A stretch of DNA of 64,000 nt from Amycolatopsis sp. NBC_01480 (GTDB lineage: Bacteria; Actinomycetota; Actinomycetes; Mycobacteriales; Pseudonocardiaceae): assembly GCF_036227205.1 (NCBI RefSeq), contig NZ_CP109442.1, forward strand, positions 868,001-932,000, written 5' to 3'. Shown in pieces: positions 27,465 through 35,167 of this stretch. A model generated the notes under the pieces. The model was given only the letters and a program-made list of their open reading frames with translations. It had not been told where the DNA came from and made no database searches. Every line of letters begins with the position of its first letter. The stretch's first letter is position 1. A program made the translations under genes and the position numbers.

Positions 27465-27508
27465 GCAAGGCGATCGTCAGGTGCGCCGCGCCGTCGCCAC
27501 GCGATGAT
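27465..27508 (+). promoter_or_regulatory. OmpR-type direct repeat with -10 hexamer (site 3)
   Basis: GCAAGGC at 27465-27471 (5 of 7 matches) and GTCAGGT at 27476-27482, 20 bases, then GATGAT at 27503-27508. It drives toward the SPW pseudogene. Confidence 0.55.
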
Positions 27509-27517
27509 GGGAGCCGG

Positions 27518-27539
27518 ACCTGCCGCTCTACCGGCAGGT
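27518..27539 (+). promoter_or_regulatory. 5'-leader hairpin masking a start codon
   Basis: ACCTGCCG pairs with CGGCAGGT around a six-base loop (CTCTAC). The 3' arm contains the start of the GTG at 27538, so the hairpin would block initiation on the SPW frame. Confidence 0.5.
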
Positions 27540-27868
27540 GAGCCCGACCAGGTCCGACCACGCTACCGAGACCACGGCAGCGGAGGCCAGCCTGGTACTC
27601 GCCACCGTCAACGGCGTTGTATTCCTCGCCGGGCAGTGGCTGCTGCTCCCCTCTTTCACCGTTGGCCTGGACCAAGCGGACACAGCACCACCGGATCCTG
27701 GAACGACGCGCACTGCGGCGGCACGCTCGTGCTGCTCGCCGCCGCGCCGTTCGCACACCCACGTGGAGTGCTCGGCTGGACTCTCACCCGGATCCCAGTG
27801 GGCGGCTGGTCGCTGACTGCCGCTACGCGCTGGACTACGGCTCGGCACCCGTGCCGACCGGCACCGTG
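27538..27868 (+). pseudogene. SPW-repeat membrane protein, frameshifted
   Basis: The first frame gives EASLVLATVNGVVFLAGQWL followed by LLPSFTVGL, the start of an SPW motif; the continuation TGSWNDAHCGGTLVLLAAA is in another frame. Joined between about 27680 and 27710 they give one SPW unit like those of the neighbouring SPW gene on the other strand. No intact product can be made. The upstream direct-repeat promoter and leader hairpin remain. Confidence 0.6.
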
Positions 27869-28108
27869 ATGTCCGGAGCTAAGCCGATCCTGGCCGCCTT
27901 CGACAGCTCCGCGAACGCATGGCACGCCCCCGCTGGGCATCGGGAAGCCTCGAGCACCCGGGCGCCACTCATCATCGGCCACGCCTTCGACTCCGTTTCG
28001 CGACCCGTCCGGGCCGATCCTCGGCGACCGGGCCGGCCCCGCTCCGGTTCGCCCACGCCCGTGCACGTGCTGCGGGCGGATCCATTCCAGGCGTGGATAC
28101 CGGTCTGA
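27869..28108 (+). pseudogene. Universal-stress-protein-like N-terminal fragment
   Basis: From ATG 27869 the frame begins MSGAKPILAAFDSSANAWHA and later RAPLIIGHAFD, the beta1-alpha1-beta2 start of a UspA domain. The usual helix is shortened and the rest of the domain (ATP loop G-x2-G-x9-G) is missing or out of frame. It follows the SPW pseudogene and was probably the next gene of that unit. From 28109 to 28270 nothing is recognisable. Confidence 0.45.
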
Positions 28109-28270
28109 CGAGGAGTATTCCCGCAGGTCACAGCGTCCCGGGAGCGAATTCCGGACCACCTGCCGGAATTCGCCGGGTCGACACGCCGCACCCGCACGCT
28201 GCTCGTCGTCCGCTTCCGCCCGCACAGTGTGGTGCACCGGAGCCTGTCCGGGACGATCGGGCAGGCACTC

Positions 28271-28741
28271 CTACGACGCTCGACGATCCCCGTCGCGATC
28301 CGGCCGGCCCGCTGACCGGGCCCTCACCTCCGAGCGCTGCGCGTAGGTGAGCGCCGCACTGGCCGCGCCCAGCCCGAGCAGAAGCACCCCGCAGAGCACA
28401 TCGTTGACCGTGGCCCGCACCGAATCACCCGGGGCGGCGAAGAGGAAGGCCGTGGCGACCAGCCAGACTCCGGCCGCCGCGTTGACCACGCTCAGTACGG
28501 GCAGATCCTTGGGCACCGTCATCCGGACGAGGGCGGACGCCGAGATGAGCATCGCGACCAGGACGTCGTCGGGCTCGACGAAGCCGGTGCGCGCCGCGAC
28601 CCCGAAATGCAGCACGAAGGGCGCGAAGCCCAGCCACAGCGCCACCAGGAACACCAGCGAGCTCGGCAGGCTGGGCGTCAACCGCTCGTCCGTGCCCGGC
28701 CCGATCCAGAAGTGCCGGCTCGTCGCCACATCCACCACCAC
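28271..28741 (-). CDS. SPW-repeat membrane protein
   Basis: A 156-residue protein with four hydrophobic segments arranged as two SPW repeats (LVFLVALWLGFAPFVLHFG and VNAAAGVWLVATAFLFAAPG, with ATVNDVLCGVLLLGLG). The family is widespread in actinobacteria, of unknown function, and often near copper or stress genes. The GTG at 28741 is preceded by GAGGAGG five to six bases away. A weaker copy of the TTGCA operator lies about 30 bp upstream on the same strand. Confidence 0.75.
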   Translation of the reverse strand: MVVDVATSRHFWIGPGTDERLTPSLPSSLVFLVALWLGFAPFVLHFGVAARTGFVEPDDVLVAMLISASALVRMTVPKDLPVLSVVNAAAGVWLVATAFLFAAPGDSVRATVNDVLCGVLLLGLGAASAALTYAQRSEVRARSAGRPDRDGDRRAS

Positions 28742-28770
28742 GGCCTCCTCATCCCGAGACGGATCGCCAC

Positions 28771-28791
28771 GGCAATTATTGCACCAAACAA
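28771..28791 (-). promoter_or_regulatory. TTGCA-like operator (site 4, weak)
   Basis: On the minus strand TTGTTTGG then TGCAATAATTGCC aligns without gaps to the other three sites and matches 14 of 21 positions, including TGCAA and TTGCC. Confidence 0.4.
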
Positions 28792-28853
28792 TGGTTTCCG
28801 CAGCAGCCGCGGCCCGATCCGGTCCGCGGCGAAGACGCGGAGCGAAAGTCCCG

Positions 28854-29408
28854 TCAGAGAAGGGTCACCCAGTAGCTCCAGAATTCCTGGAGGATCAGCG
28901 CCACGATCAGGACGTACCACAGGGCGAGTATTCCACTGTGGACCCGACGCAGGACGCCTCCGATCCTGGTGCCGCTGAGGTTGTGCAGCGTGGTGTACCA
29001 GAAGATCGCGATCGTCACGACCCACACGACCATGCAGTACGGGCACAGCGCGTGGATCCGGTACAGGCTCGCGAAAATCAGCCAATGCACGAACACGACC
29101 CCGAACGTGGCGCCCAGCTGCATGCCGAACCAGACCCAGCGCGGCGGCTCGTAGCCGGTCAGCAGCACCACCCCGAACGTGACGACGACCGCGAACGCGG
29201 CCACCCCGATGATCGGGTTGGGGAACCCGAACGCCGCCGCCTGCGGGCTGTCCATCACCGAACCGCACGACAGCACCGGATTGATCGAGCAGCTCGGGAC
29301 GTAGGACGGGTCCTTCAGCCGCTCGATCTTCTCCAGGGTCAGCGTCACCGCCGCGATCAGGCCGAGCGCACCGCCGATCGTGTACAGCCACGCCAGGGGC
29401 CGGCTCAC
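28854..29408 (-). CDS. VKOR-family disulfide-generating membrane protein
   Basis: A 184-residue, four- to five-helix protein. It has the loop cysteines Cys40 and Cys48 with Ser50 and the catalytic CPYC at 122-125, the pattern of bacterial vitamin K epoxide reductases, which reoxidise DsbA using menaquinone. Its ATG overlaps the DsbA stop (ATGA), so the two are translationally coupled. Together with DsbA it forms a complete oxidative folding pathway at the outer face of the membrane. Confidence 0.9.
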   Translation of the reverse strand: MSRPLAWLYTIGGALGLIAAVTLTLEKIERLKDPSYVPSCSINPVLSCGSVMDSPQAAAFGFPNPIIGVAAFAVVVTFGVVLLTGYEPPRWVWFGMQLGATFGVVFVHWLIFASLYRIHALCPYCMVVWVVTIAIFWYTTLHNLSGTRIGGVLRRVHSGILALWYVLIVALILQEFWSYWVTLL

Positions 29409-30145
29409 GCGGCCAGCGCCTTGTCGATCTCACTGCGCAGCTGGCGCGCGATGTCGGGGTAGGTCTGGCCGGCGGGCTGGAACTGGTTGCCGTTGACGAA
29501 GATCGTCGGCGTGCCCGAGACGCCGGCCTTCGCGCCGTCGGCCTTGCCCTGGTCGATGCGCTGCTGCACGACCGGCGACGCCATATCGGCGCGGAACTTC
29601 GCCAGGTCGAGACCGATCTCCGTCGCGTAGCTCTCGAACTTCGCCTGCGCGCGGGCGGTGTCGTCGCTGACGTTCTGCCCGTCGGCGGCCAGGGCCCAGG
29701 CGGGGTAGTCGCCGTACAGCTTGTCGAACATCGGCTGGTACTTGCCTTGCAGCGACGCCGCTTCGGCAGCCTTCGCCGCCGGTACGGCCAGCGGGTGCAT
29801 CGGGAGCGGGAAGTTGCGGGTCACCATGGTGATCTTGCCCGCGTAGTCGTGCTCGACGGATCTCGTGACGTTCTGGTAGTAGGCCTCGCAGACCGGGCAC
29901 TGGTAGTCGATGAACTCCACGACGGTCACCGCGGTGTTCGGCGACGTGGTGAGGGTGTTGCTGTCCGGGTGGCGCAACACGTCCGCAGCGACCGCGCCCG
30001 GCGCGGGGGAATTCGAGCCGCCGCGGTTGAACACCAGCACCCCGCCGATGACCAGGACGGCGACCACGATGACGACGATCGTCGTCCAGGCGTTGGCCGA
30101 CAGGCCCTTCTTCGCGACCACCGCTTTGGACTTCTTCTTCGCCAT
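29405..30145 (-). CDS. Membrane-anchored DsbA-like thiol oxidase
   Basis: A 246-residue protein: Lys-rich N-terminus, one transmembrane anchor (about 20-39), then a thioredoxin-fold domain with CPVC (83-86) in VVEFIDYQCPVCEAYY and the cis-Pro region SGTPTIFVNG. It oxidises cysteines in exported proteins and is recharged by VKOR. The start codon overlaps the stop of the copper ATPase by one base, and the stop overlaps VKOR. Coupling to a copper exporter suggests a need to repair or protect extracytoplasmic thiols under copper. Confidence 0.9.
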   Translation of the reverse strand: MAKKKSKAVVAKKGLSANAWTTIVVIVVAVLVIGGVLVFNRGGSNSPAPGAVAADVLRHPDSNTLTTSPNTAVTVVEFIDYQCPVCEAYYQNVTRSVEHDYAGKITMVTRNFPLPMHPLAVPAAKAAEAASLQGKYQPMFDKLYGDYPAWALAADGQNVSDDTARAQAKFESYATEIGLDLAKFRADMASPVVQQRIDQGKADGAKAGVSGTPTIFVNGNQFQPAGQTYPDIARQLRSEIDKALAA

Positions 30146-32388
30146 CAGTCGAGCCTCTCCTTGTCACCGGAACCGTCGAACGAACGCAGCCGCAGGCTGT
30201 TGGACACCACCAGCACCGAGGACAGCGACATCGCCGCGCCCGCGATGAGGGGGTTGAGCAGGCCGAACGCGGCCAGCGGCAGTGCTGCCACGTTGTAACC
30301 GAACGCCCACGCCAGGTTACCGCGGATGATCCGCAGCGTCCGGTCGGCGAGCCGGATCGCGTCCGGCACCACCAGCAGGTCATGACGCACCAGCACCACA
30401 TCCGCGGACCGCAGCGCGATGTCGCTGCCATGGGCCATCGCCATCCCGAGGTCGGCGGTGGCCAATGCCGGGCCGTCGTTGATGCCGTCGCCGACCATGG
30501 CGACCCGGGCACCGGTGGCCCGCAGCTCGTCGATCGCGCGGGCCTTGTCCGCCGGCAGCACCCCCGCCCGGACCTCGTCCACGCCGATCTCGGCGGCGAC
30601 CGCACGCGCCGCGACCTCGTGGTCGCCGGTGAGCAGGACCGTCCGCAGCCCGTGCGCGCGCAGGGCGGCCACGGCCGCCGCGGCGGAGGGCTTGACCACG
30701 TCGCGGACCTCGAGCAACCCCACGACCTCGCCGTCGACCGCGACGAGCACCGGGACGGCTCCGGCCGCCTGGACGTCCTCGACCTGCTCGGGCCCGCCGA
30801 TTCCGCGTTCGGCGAACAGGCGGGAGCTGCCGATCAGCACGGCGTGACCGTCCACAGTGGCTTCGGCACCCAGGCCGGGCAGCGCCGCGAACGCGGCGAT
30901 CTCGGGGAGTTCGGCCAGTTCCGCGCGGGCAGCCGTCACGACGGCGGTGGCGATCGCGTGCTCGGAACCAGCTTCGACCGCGCCGGCGAACCAGAGCAGC
31001 TCGCCGCGGTCACGGCCGGGTGCCGGGTGGCAACCGGTGACGGTCATCCGGCCGGTGGTGACCGTGCCGGTCTTGTCCAGCACCACGGTGTCGACCTTCC
31101 GGCTGGCCTCCAGCGCGTCCGGTCCCTTGATCAGGATGCCCAGTTGCGCGCCGCGGCCGACCCCGGCCATCAGCGCGGTCGGGGTGGCCAGGCCGAGTGC
31201 GCACGGGCAGGCGATGATCAGCACTGACACGGCGGCGGTGAAGGCGTCCCGGACCGGGTTCCCGGTGAGCAGCCACCCGCCGAGGGTGAGCAGGGCCAGT
31301 ACCAGCACGACGGGGACGAACACCGCACAGATCCGATCGACCAGCCGCTGCACCGAAGCTTTGCGGGCCTGGGCCCGCTCGGCGAGCGCGGTCATCTGGG
31401 CGAGCTGGGTGTGCGTGCCGACCGCGGTCGCACGGACCAGCAGCCGGCCCTCCCGGTTCACCGAAGCGCCGATCACCCGGTCGCCCACGGCGACCTCGAC
31501 CGGCACCGGCTCGCCGGTGACCGCGCTGACGTCCACAGTAGACCGTCCATTGTCGACGACACCGTCGGCGGCGAACGCCTCACCGGGCTTCACCACGAAC
31601 AGGTCGCCGACGGCCAGCTCGCCCACCGGGACCATCCGCTCGACGCCCTCGTGCAGAACGCGGACCTCCTTCGCGGCGAGTGCGTCGAGCGCGGCCAGCA
31701 GGCCCGCGGCACTGCGCCGGGACCTGCCCTCGAAGTAGCGGCCAGCCAGCAGGAACGTCGTCACCCCGGCCGCGACGTCGAGGTAGATCGCGTCGGCGCC
31801 GGCCGCGGTCGGGCCGAATCCGACCCAGTACCCCGGCTCGTGCCCGTCGAACACCGTCGCCCAGGCCGACCAGAAGAAGGACGCGAGCACGCCCAGCGAC
31901 ACCAGGGTGTCCATACTGGACGAGCGGTGCCGCAGGTTCCGCAGTGTCGCCCGGTGGAACGGCAGCGCGGCCCAGAACACCACTGGCACGGCCAGTGCGA
32001 GACAGAGCCACTGCCAGCCCGGGAACCGCAGCGACGGCACCAGAGCGAGGGTGATCGAAAGATCGCCCAGCGGAACCGCGAGGACGGCGGCGACGATCAG
32101 CCGGCGGCGCAGGTCGCGCACCCGCCGCAGGGTGAGGTCCTCGTCGTCGTCACCCCGCAGGTGTGCTCCGTAACCCGCCTTGCGGATGCGCTCGATGAGC
32201 ACGTCGTCGCCGACGTCGGCAGGCACGTGCACGGTGGCGCGCTCGGTGGCGTAGTTGACGGACGCGCGGACCCCGTCGAGCTTGTTCAGGGTGCGTTCGA
32301 CCCGCGCCGAGCAGGCGGCGCAGGTCATTCCGGTCACAGCCAGGTCGACCGTGCGGACTTCCCCGGTGACCGGGGCGGCGGTTGTCAT
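30145..32388 (-). CDS. copA: Second copper-translocating P1B-type ATPase
   Basis: A 747-residue paralogue of the ATPase at 23.4 kb. It has HMA GMTCAAC (20-26), the actuator SAVTGEPVPVEV, the ion motif ACPCALGLATP, DKTGT, SEHA and GDGINDGPAL. The actuator reads TGEP rather than TGES and the hinge GDGINDGP rather than GDGVNDAP, small departures also found in related actinobacterial pumps. It is the first gene of a fully overlapping operon with dsbA and vkor. None of the three promoter motifs of this region lies directly upstream on its strand. Confidence 0.9.
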   Translation of the reverse strand: MTTAAPVTGEVRTVDLAVTGMTCAACSARVERTLNKLDGVRASVNYATERATVHVPADVGDDVLIERIRKAGYGAHLRGDDDEDLTLRRVRDLRRRLIVAAVLAVPLGDLSITLALVPSLRFPGWQWLCLALAVPVVFWAALPFHRATLRNLRHRSSSMDTLVSLGVLASFFWSAWATVFDGHEPGYWVGFGPTAAGADAIYLDVAAGVTTFLLAGRYFEGRSRRSAAGLLAALDALAAKEVRVLHEGVERMVPVGELAVGDLFVVKPGEAFAADGVVDNGRSTVDVSAVTGEPVPVEVAVGDRVIGASVNREGRLLVRATAVGTHTQLAQMTALAERAQARKASVQRLVDRICAVFVPVVLVLALLTLGGWLLTGNPVRDAFTAAVSVLIIACPCALGLATPTALMAGVGRGAQLGILIKGPDALEASRKVDTVVLDKTGTVTTGRMTVTGCHPAPGRDRGELLWFAGAVEAGSEHAIATAVVTAARAELAELPEIAAFAALPGLGAEATVDGHAVLIGSSRLFAERGIGGPEQVEDVQAAGAVPVLVAVDGEVVGLLEVRDVVKPSAAAAVAALRAHGLRTVLLTGDHEVAARAVAAEIGVDEVRAGVLPADKARAIDELRATGARVAMVGDGINDGPALATADLGMAMAHGSDIALRSADVVLVRHDLLVVPDAIRLADRTLRIIRGNLAWAFGYNVAALPLAAFGLLNPLIAGAAMSLSSVLVVSNSLRLRSFDGSGDKERLD

Positions 32389-32474
32389 GCGAGTTCTCCG
32401 TGGGTGGGCCTGGTGCCTGGGCTGGTGATGGGCCGGGCGGCCGCCGGAGTCGCGGTCGCGAGATTACGACGCCC

Positions 32475-32501
32475 GGGAACTTCGCCCGCCATCGGGCCGA
32501 C
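32475..32501 (+). promoter_or_regulatory. ECF promoter GGGAAC-N17-CGAC (plus strand)
   Basis: GGGAAC at 32475-32480 and CGAC at 32498-32501 with 17 bases between. Ten bases after CGAC comes GTG-ATG. It points into the 3' end of the CopD-CtaG gene from the opposite side. Confidence 0.7.
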
Positions 32502-32511
32502 TACTGGACTG

Positions 32512-32688
32512 GTGATGGACCGGAAAGCCCCGGAGAACGGAGATCGCAAGCCAGTCAGCCCCGTCGTTCCGCGAGTTCGGCGAGCATCGCGTTGTAGGCG
32601 TCGAGGTCGGCGTCCCCGCTGCGGTCGGTCCGCTTGGCGCGGCGTTCGTCGTCGCGCGCCCACTGCGCCAGCAGCGCGACAACCATGA
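32512..32688 (+). CDS. Candidate leaderless 58-residue ORF or antisense RNA
   Basis: GTG at 32512 stands ten bases after the CGAC box, the same spacing as three established leaderless genes of this regulon. The frame starts MMDRKAPENGDRKPVSP and becomes very Arg-rich where it runs antisense to the last 130 bases of the CopD-CtaG gene. The composition beyond 32555 is what an antisense frame would give, so the true output may be a shorter peptide or an antisense transcript. Confidence 0.35.
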   Translation: MMDRKAPENGDRKPVSPVVPRVRRASRCRRRGRRPRCGRSAWRGVRRRAPTAPAARQP

Positions 32689-34477
32689 CGACCATCGGGA
32701 TTTCCCCGCTGGCCCAGGCGATGCCGCCGCCGAGCCGCTGGTCGGCGAGCAGGTCACCGGCCCACGGCAGCGCCAGGTAGTGGTAATAGGTGTAGGCGAT
32801 CACGGTTTGCTTGCTCATCAGGATCACGCCGAAGAACGCGTGGAACGGCATCACCGCGAAGAGCATCCCGAGCCGCGCCACGTGCGGCAGCTGCCGCGGG
32901 GTCCGGTCGGCGCCGACCACGACCCAGGCGAACAAGTAGCCCGTCACCAGGAAATGCACCTTCATCAGCTGGTGCGCCCAGTGGTAGAGCATCGCCTGCC
33001 CGAACAGGTCCGAAAAGTACAGCGCGTAGAACGACCCGGCGAACAAGACCGCCGCGACCGCCGGGTGGGCGAAGAACCTCGTCACCGGCGCATGCAGCAG
33101 CGACGCGACCCACTCACGCGCACCCGGCACATCGCCGTGCGCGCCCGCCGGCAGCGCGCGCAACGCGAGGGTCACCGGACCGCCCAGCACCATCAGCACC
33201 GGTGCGAACATGTTCAGCGCCATGTGCGTGACCATGTGCAGGCTGAACGTCCCCGGCGAGTACACCCCGAGCCCCGACGATGTGATGACCAGGACGATCA
33301 CCCAGCCGGCGAGCCAGGCCACCACCCGTCCCGGCGGCCAGTGGTCGCCGCGGCGCCGCAGCCGCCGGACCCCCAACAGGTAGGCCGTCACGGCAAGTAC
33401 GGCAACCGGGGCGAACAGAAGGTCGGGCCGCCAGTCCCCGAGCAGGCGCGCGAAGGTCTGCGGGGCGTCCAGGCCGTAGCCGAGCACGGTTTCCTGCACC
33501 GTCGCCGGATGGTTGACGAACGCGGGCGGAACCAGCACGGTCAGCGCCGTCGACCCACCGGTGCCAAGCGCCAGCAGCACCAGCTCCGCCACCACGAACC
33601 GCACTCCCGCCCGGCGACGGCGCCACACGGCGATCCCGATCCCGGCGAGCAGCAGCAACACGGTCTCGATCGCCAGGATGAGCCCGTACCGGCTCACCAG
33701 GCCGTCCGGCCGGGCGAGCACGAACCCGGCCACCGCCCCGGACAGGGCGGTGACCACGAAGCAGGTGACCGACAACCGGTGGTAACGGCGCAGCACGAAG
33801 TCCGGAACAGCGGTGCCACGGCGCATCCGGGCCAGCAGCGCCACCAGCGCACCGAGCCAGGCGCTCGCGGCGGGCACGTGCCAGAACATCGCGTTGGTCG
33901 CGAAATCATGCCCGGCCCCGACCGACACGTGCCCGACGGACACCAGGGGCAACAGCCCGATCCCCGCGGCGGCGGCCGCGGCGACGACGGTGCGCCAGGC
34001 CATCGCGGGCCACGCGAACGCGGTCGCCACGGCCGCGGCGACCGCCACGCACAACCAGGCCTTGGGTTCTTCGGTCGCACTCAACGTCGGCAGGAACACC
34101 TCCGGCCGGAGCACCCGCGCGACCGGCAGGCCCGAAGCCGCCGCCGCCGAGAACGGCACGGCGACAACCGCGGCGGCCAGCCAGCACACCGCGCAGCCCG
34201 CGGCGAACCGGCTCGCCGCGTACGCGTCGGCCGACAAGGCACCACCTCGCCGTCCGGGCGCCACGAAGGCGGCGAACACCAGACCACCGAAACACCCGGC
34301 GGCCGCCGCGGTGGCCACGAACCGGACGATCGCGAACCCGTAGGTGGTCAGCGGCCCGGGATCGGAATTGCCCAGAGGCGCATACACGTCGCCCGCGGTC
34401 GCGACGACGAGCAGCAGCAGGGCGAGCCCGGCCACCACCGCCGACACGACCACGGCGCGGAACCAGGACGTCCTCAC
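32555..34477 (-). CDS. CopD-CtaG fusion copper protein
   Basis: About 640 residues with some 15 hydrophobic helices. The N-terminal 330 residues have the CopD layout (GHVSVGAGHDFATNAMFWH, RYHRLSVTCFVVTALSG) for copper import or resistance; the C-terminal half is a CtaG domain (FSLHMVTHMALNMFAPVLM, HWAHQLMKVHFLVTGYLF). Such fusions are common in actinobacteria. I choose GTG 34477 (VRTSWFRAVV) rather than GTG 34531 because an ECF promoter ends 9 bases before it; the longer form would contain that promoter. The tail LDAYNAMLAEL matches the separate CtaG. Confidence 0.88.
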   Translation of the reverse strand: MRTSWFRAVVVSAVVAGLALLLLVVATAGDVYAPLGNSDPGPLTTYGFAIVRFVATAAAAGCFGGLVFAAFVAPGRRGGALSADAYAASRFAAGCAVCWLAAAVVAVPFSAAAASGLPVARVLRPEVFLPTLSATEEPKAWLCVAVAAAVATAFAWPAMAWRTVVAAAAAAGIGLLPLVSVGHVSVGAGHDFATNAMFWHVPAASAWLGALVALLARMRRGTAVPDFVLRRYHRLSVTCFVVTALSGAVAGFVLARPDGLVSRYGLILAIETVLLLLAGIGIAVWRRRRAGVRFVVAELVLLALGTGGSTALTVLVPPAFVNHPATVQETVLGYGLDAPQTFARLLGDWRPDLLFAPVAVLAVTAYLLGVRRLRRRGDHWPPGRVVAWLAGWVIVLVITSSGLGVYSPGTFSLHMVTHMALNMFAPVLMVLGGPVTLALRALPAGAHGDVPGAREWVASLLHAPVTRFFAHPAVAAVLFAGSFYALYFSDLFGQAMLYHWAHQLMKVHFLVTGYLFAWVVVGADRTPRQLPHVARLGMLFAVMPFHAFFGVILMSKQTVIAYTYYHYLALPWAGDLLADQRLGGGIAWASGEIPMVVMVVALLAQWARDDERRAKRTDRSGDADLDAYNAMLAELAERRG

Positions 34478-34486
34478 CCTCCACCC

Positions 34487-34513
34487 GTCGGCCGGGATCT
34501 GACCACAGTTCCC
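34487..34513 (-). promoter_or_regulatory. ECF promoter before the CopD-CtaG gene
   Basis: Minus strand: GGGAAC at 34513-34508, 17 bases, CGAC at 34490-34487. Nine bases separate CGAC from the GTG start, so the mRNA is probably leaderless. Confidence 0.8.
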
Positions 34514-34552
34514 GATTGTGAGCCACTTCACAGTCTATTGAGGACTGTTGTA

Positions 34553-35167
34553 TCAGGCCACGGTCAGCAGCATCAGCGCCATTCCCAGCGCCATCACGCC
34601 GTCCGCGCCGCCGCCGGCGCTGCGCAGGGCGGGCCGGGCCCCACGCGCGTCGTCGATCGCCCGGGCCAGGAAGACCAGGCCGGCCAAGACGAACACGACC
34701 ACCAGCACGACCGCGACGGTCCTCACGTCGGCGGGCGCGCCGCCCCCGGCCGCGGATGCGGGCATGGACATCCCCGGCATCCCCGGCATGTCCATCGTCC
34801 CGCCACCGGCAGGCATTCCCCCCATCACGCGCGGCATCACGAACACCATCCACGCCATCGCGGCCATCATCACGACGTGGTAGACCGCCGCCGGGCGCCC
34901 GCCGTGGTCCGCGTGGGACGCACCGCTGACCGCCACCCCGGCGAACCAGACCGCGGCCAGCGCGAAGAACACCGTCTGCGGCCAGCGCGCGAAACCCGCT
35001 GTCGCGGGCCAGGCCATCACCACCATGGCCACGCACATCACCACGTGCAGCCCGTCGCCGGTCCGCTCCGCGGCCGTGCCCTGCCGCAGGCAGCGGTAGG
35101 CGCAGAACACCCCGGCCACCGCGAACGCCGCGGTCAGGATCCACCGCAGCCCCTCCGCCGTGATCAT
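34553..35167 (-). CDS. DUF5134 membrane protein with Met-rich loop
   Basis: A 204-residue protein with about six helices. Between helices lies a Met/Gly-rich stretch (GGTMDMPGMPGMSMP), a composition typical of Cu(I)-binding periplasmic loops, and the helices carry His (YHVVMMAAMAWMVFVMPR). The ATG at 35167 overlaps the stop of the PepSY gene, so the two are translationally coupled. The family is DUF5134, uncharacterised; copper handling is inferred from Met motifs and neighbours. An imperfect inverted repeat (ACAGTC-N7-GACTGT, 34530-34548) lies just past its stop, in the leader of the longer CopD-CtaG frame. Confidence 0.8.
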   Translation of the reverse strand: MITAEGLRWILTAAFAVAGVFCAYRCLRQGTAAERTGDGLHVVMCVAMVVMAWPATAGFARWPQTVFFALAAVWFAGVAVSGASHADHGGRPAAVYHVVMMAAMAWMVFVMPRVMGGMPAGGGTMDMPGMPGMSMPASAAGGGAPADVRTVAVVLVVVFVLAGLVFLARAIDDARGARPALRSAGGGADGVMALGMALMLLTVA

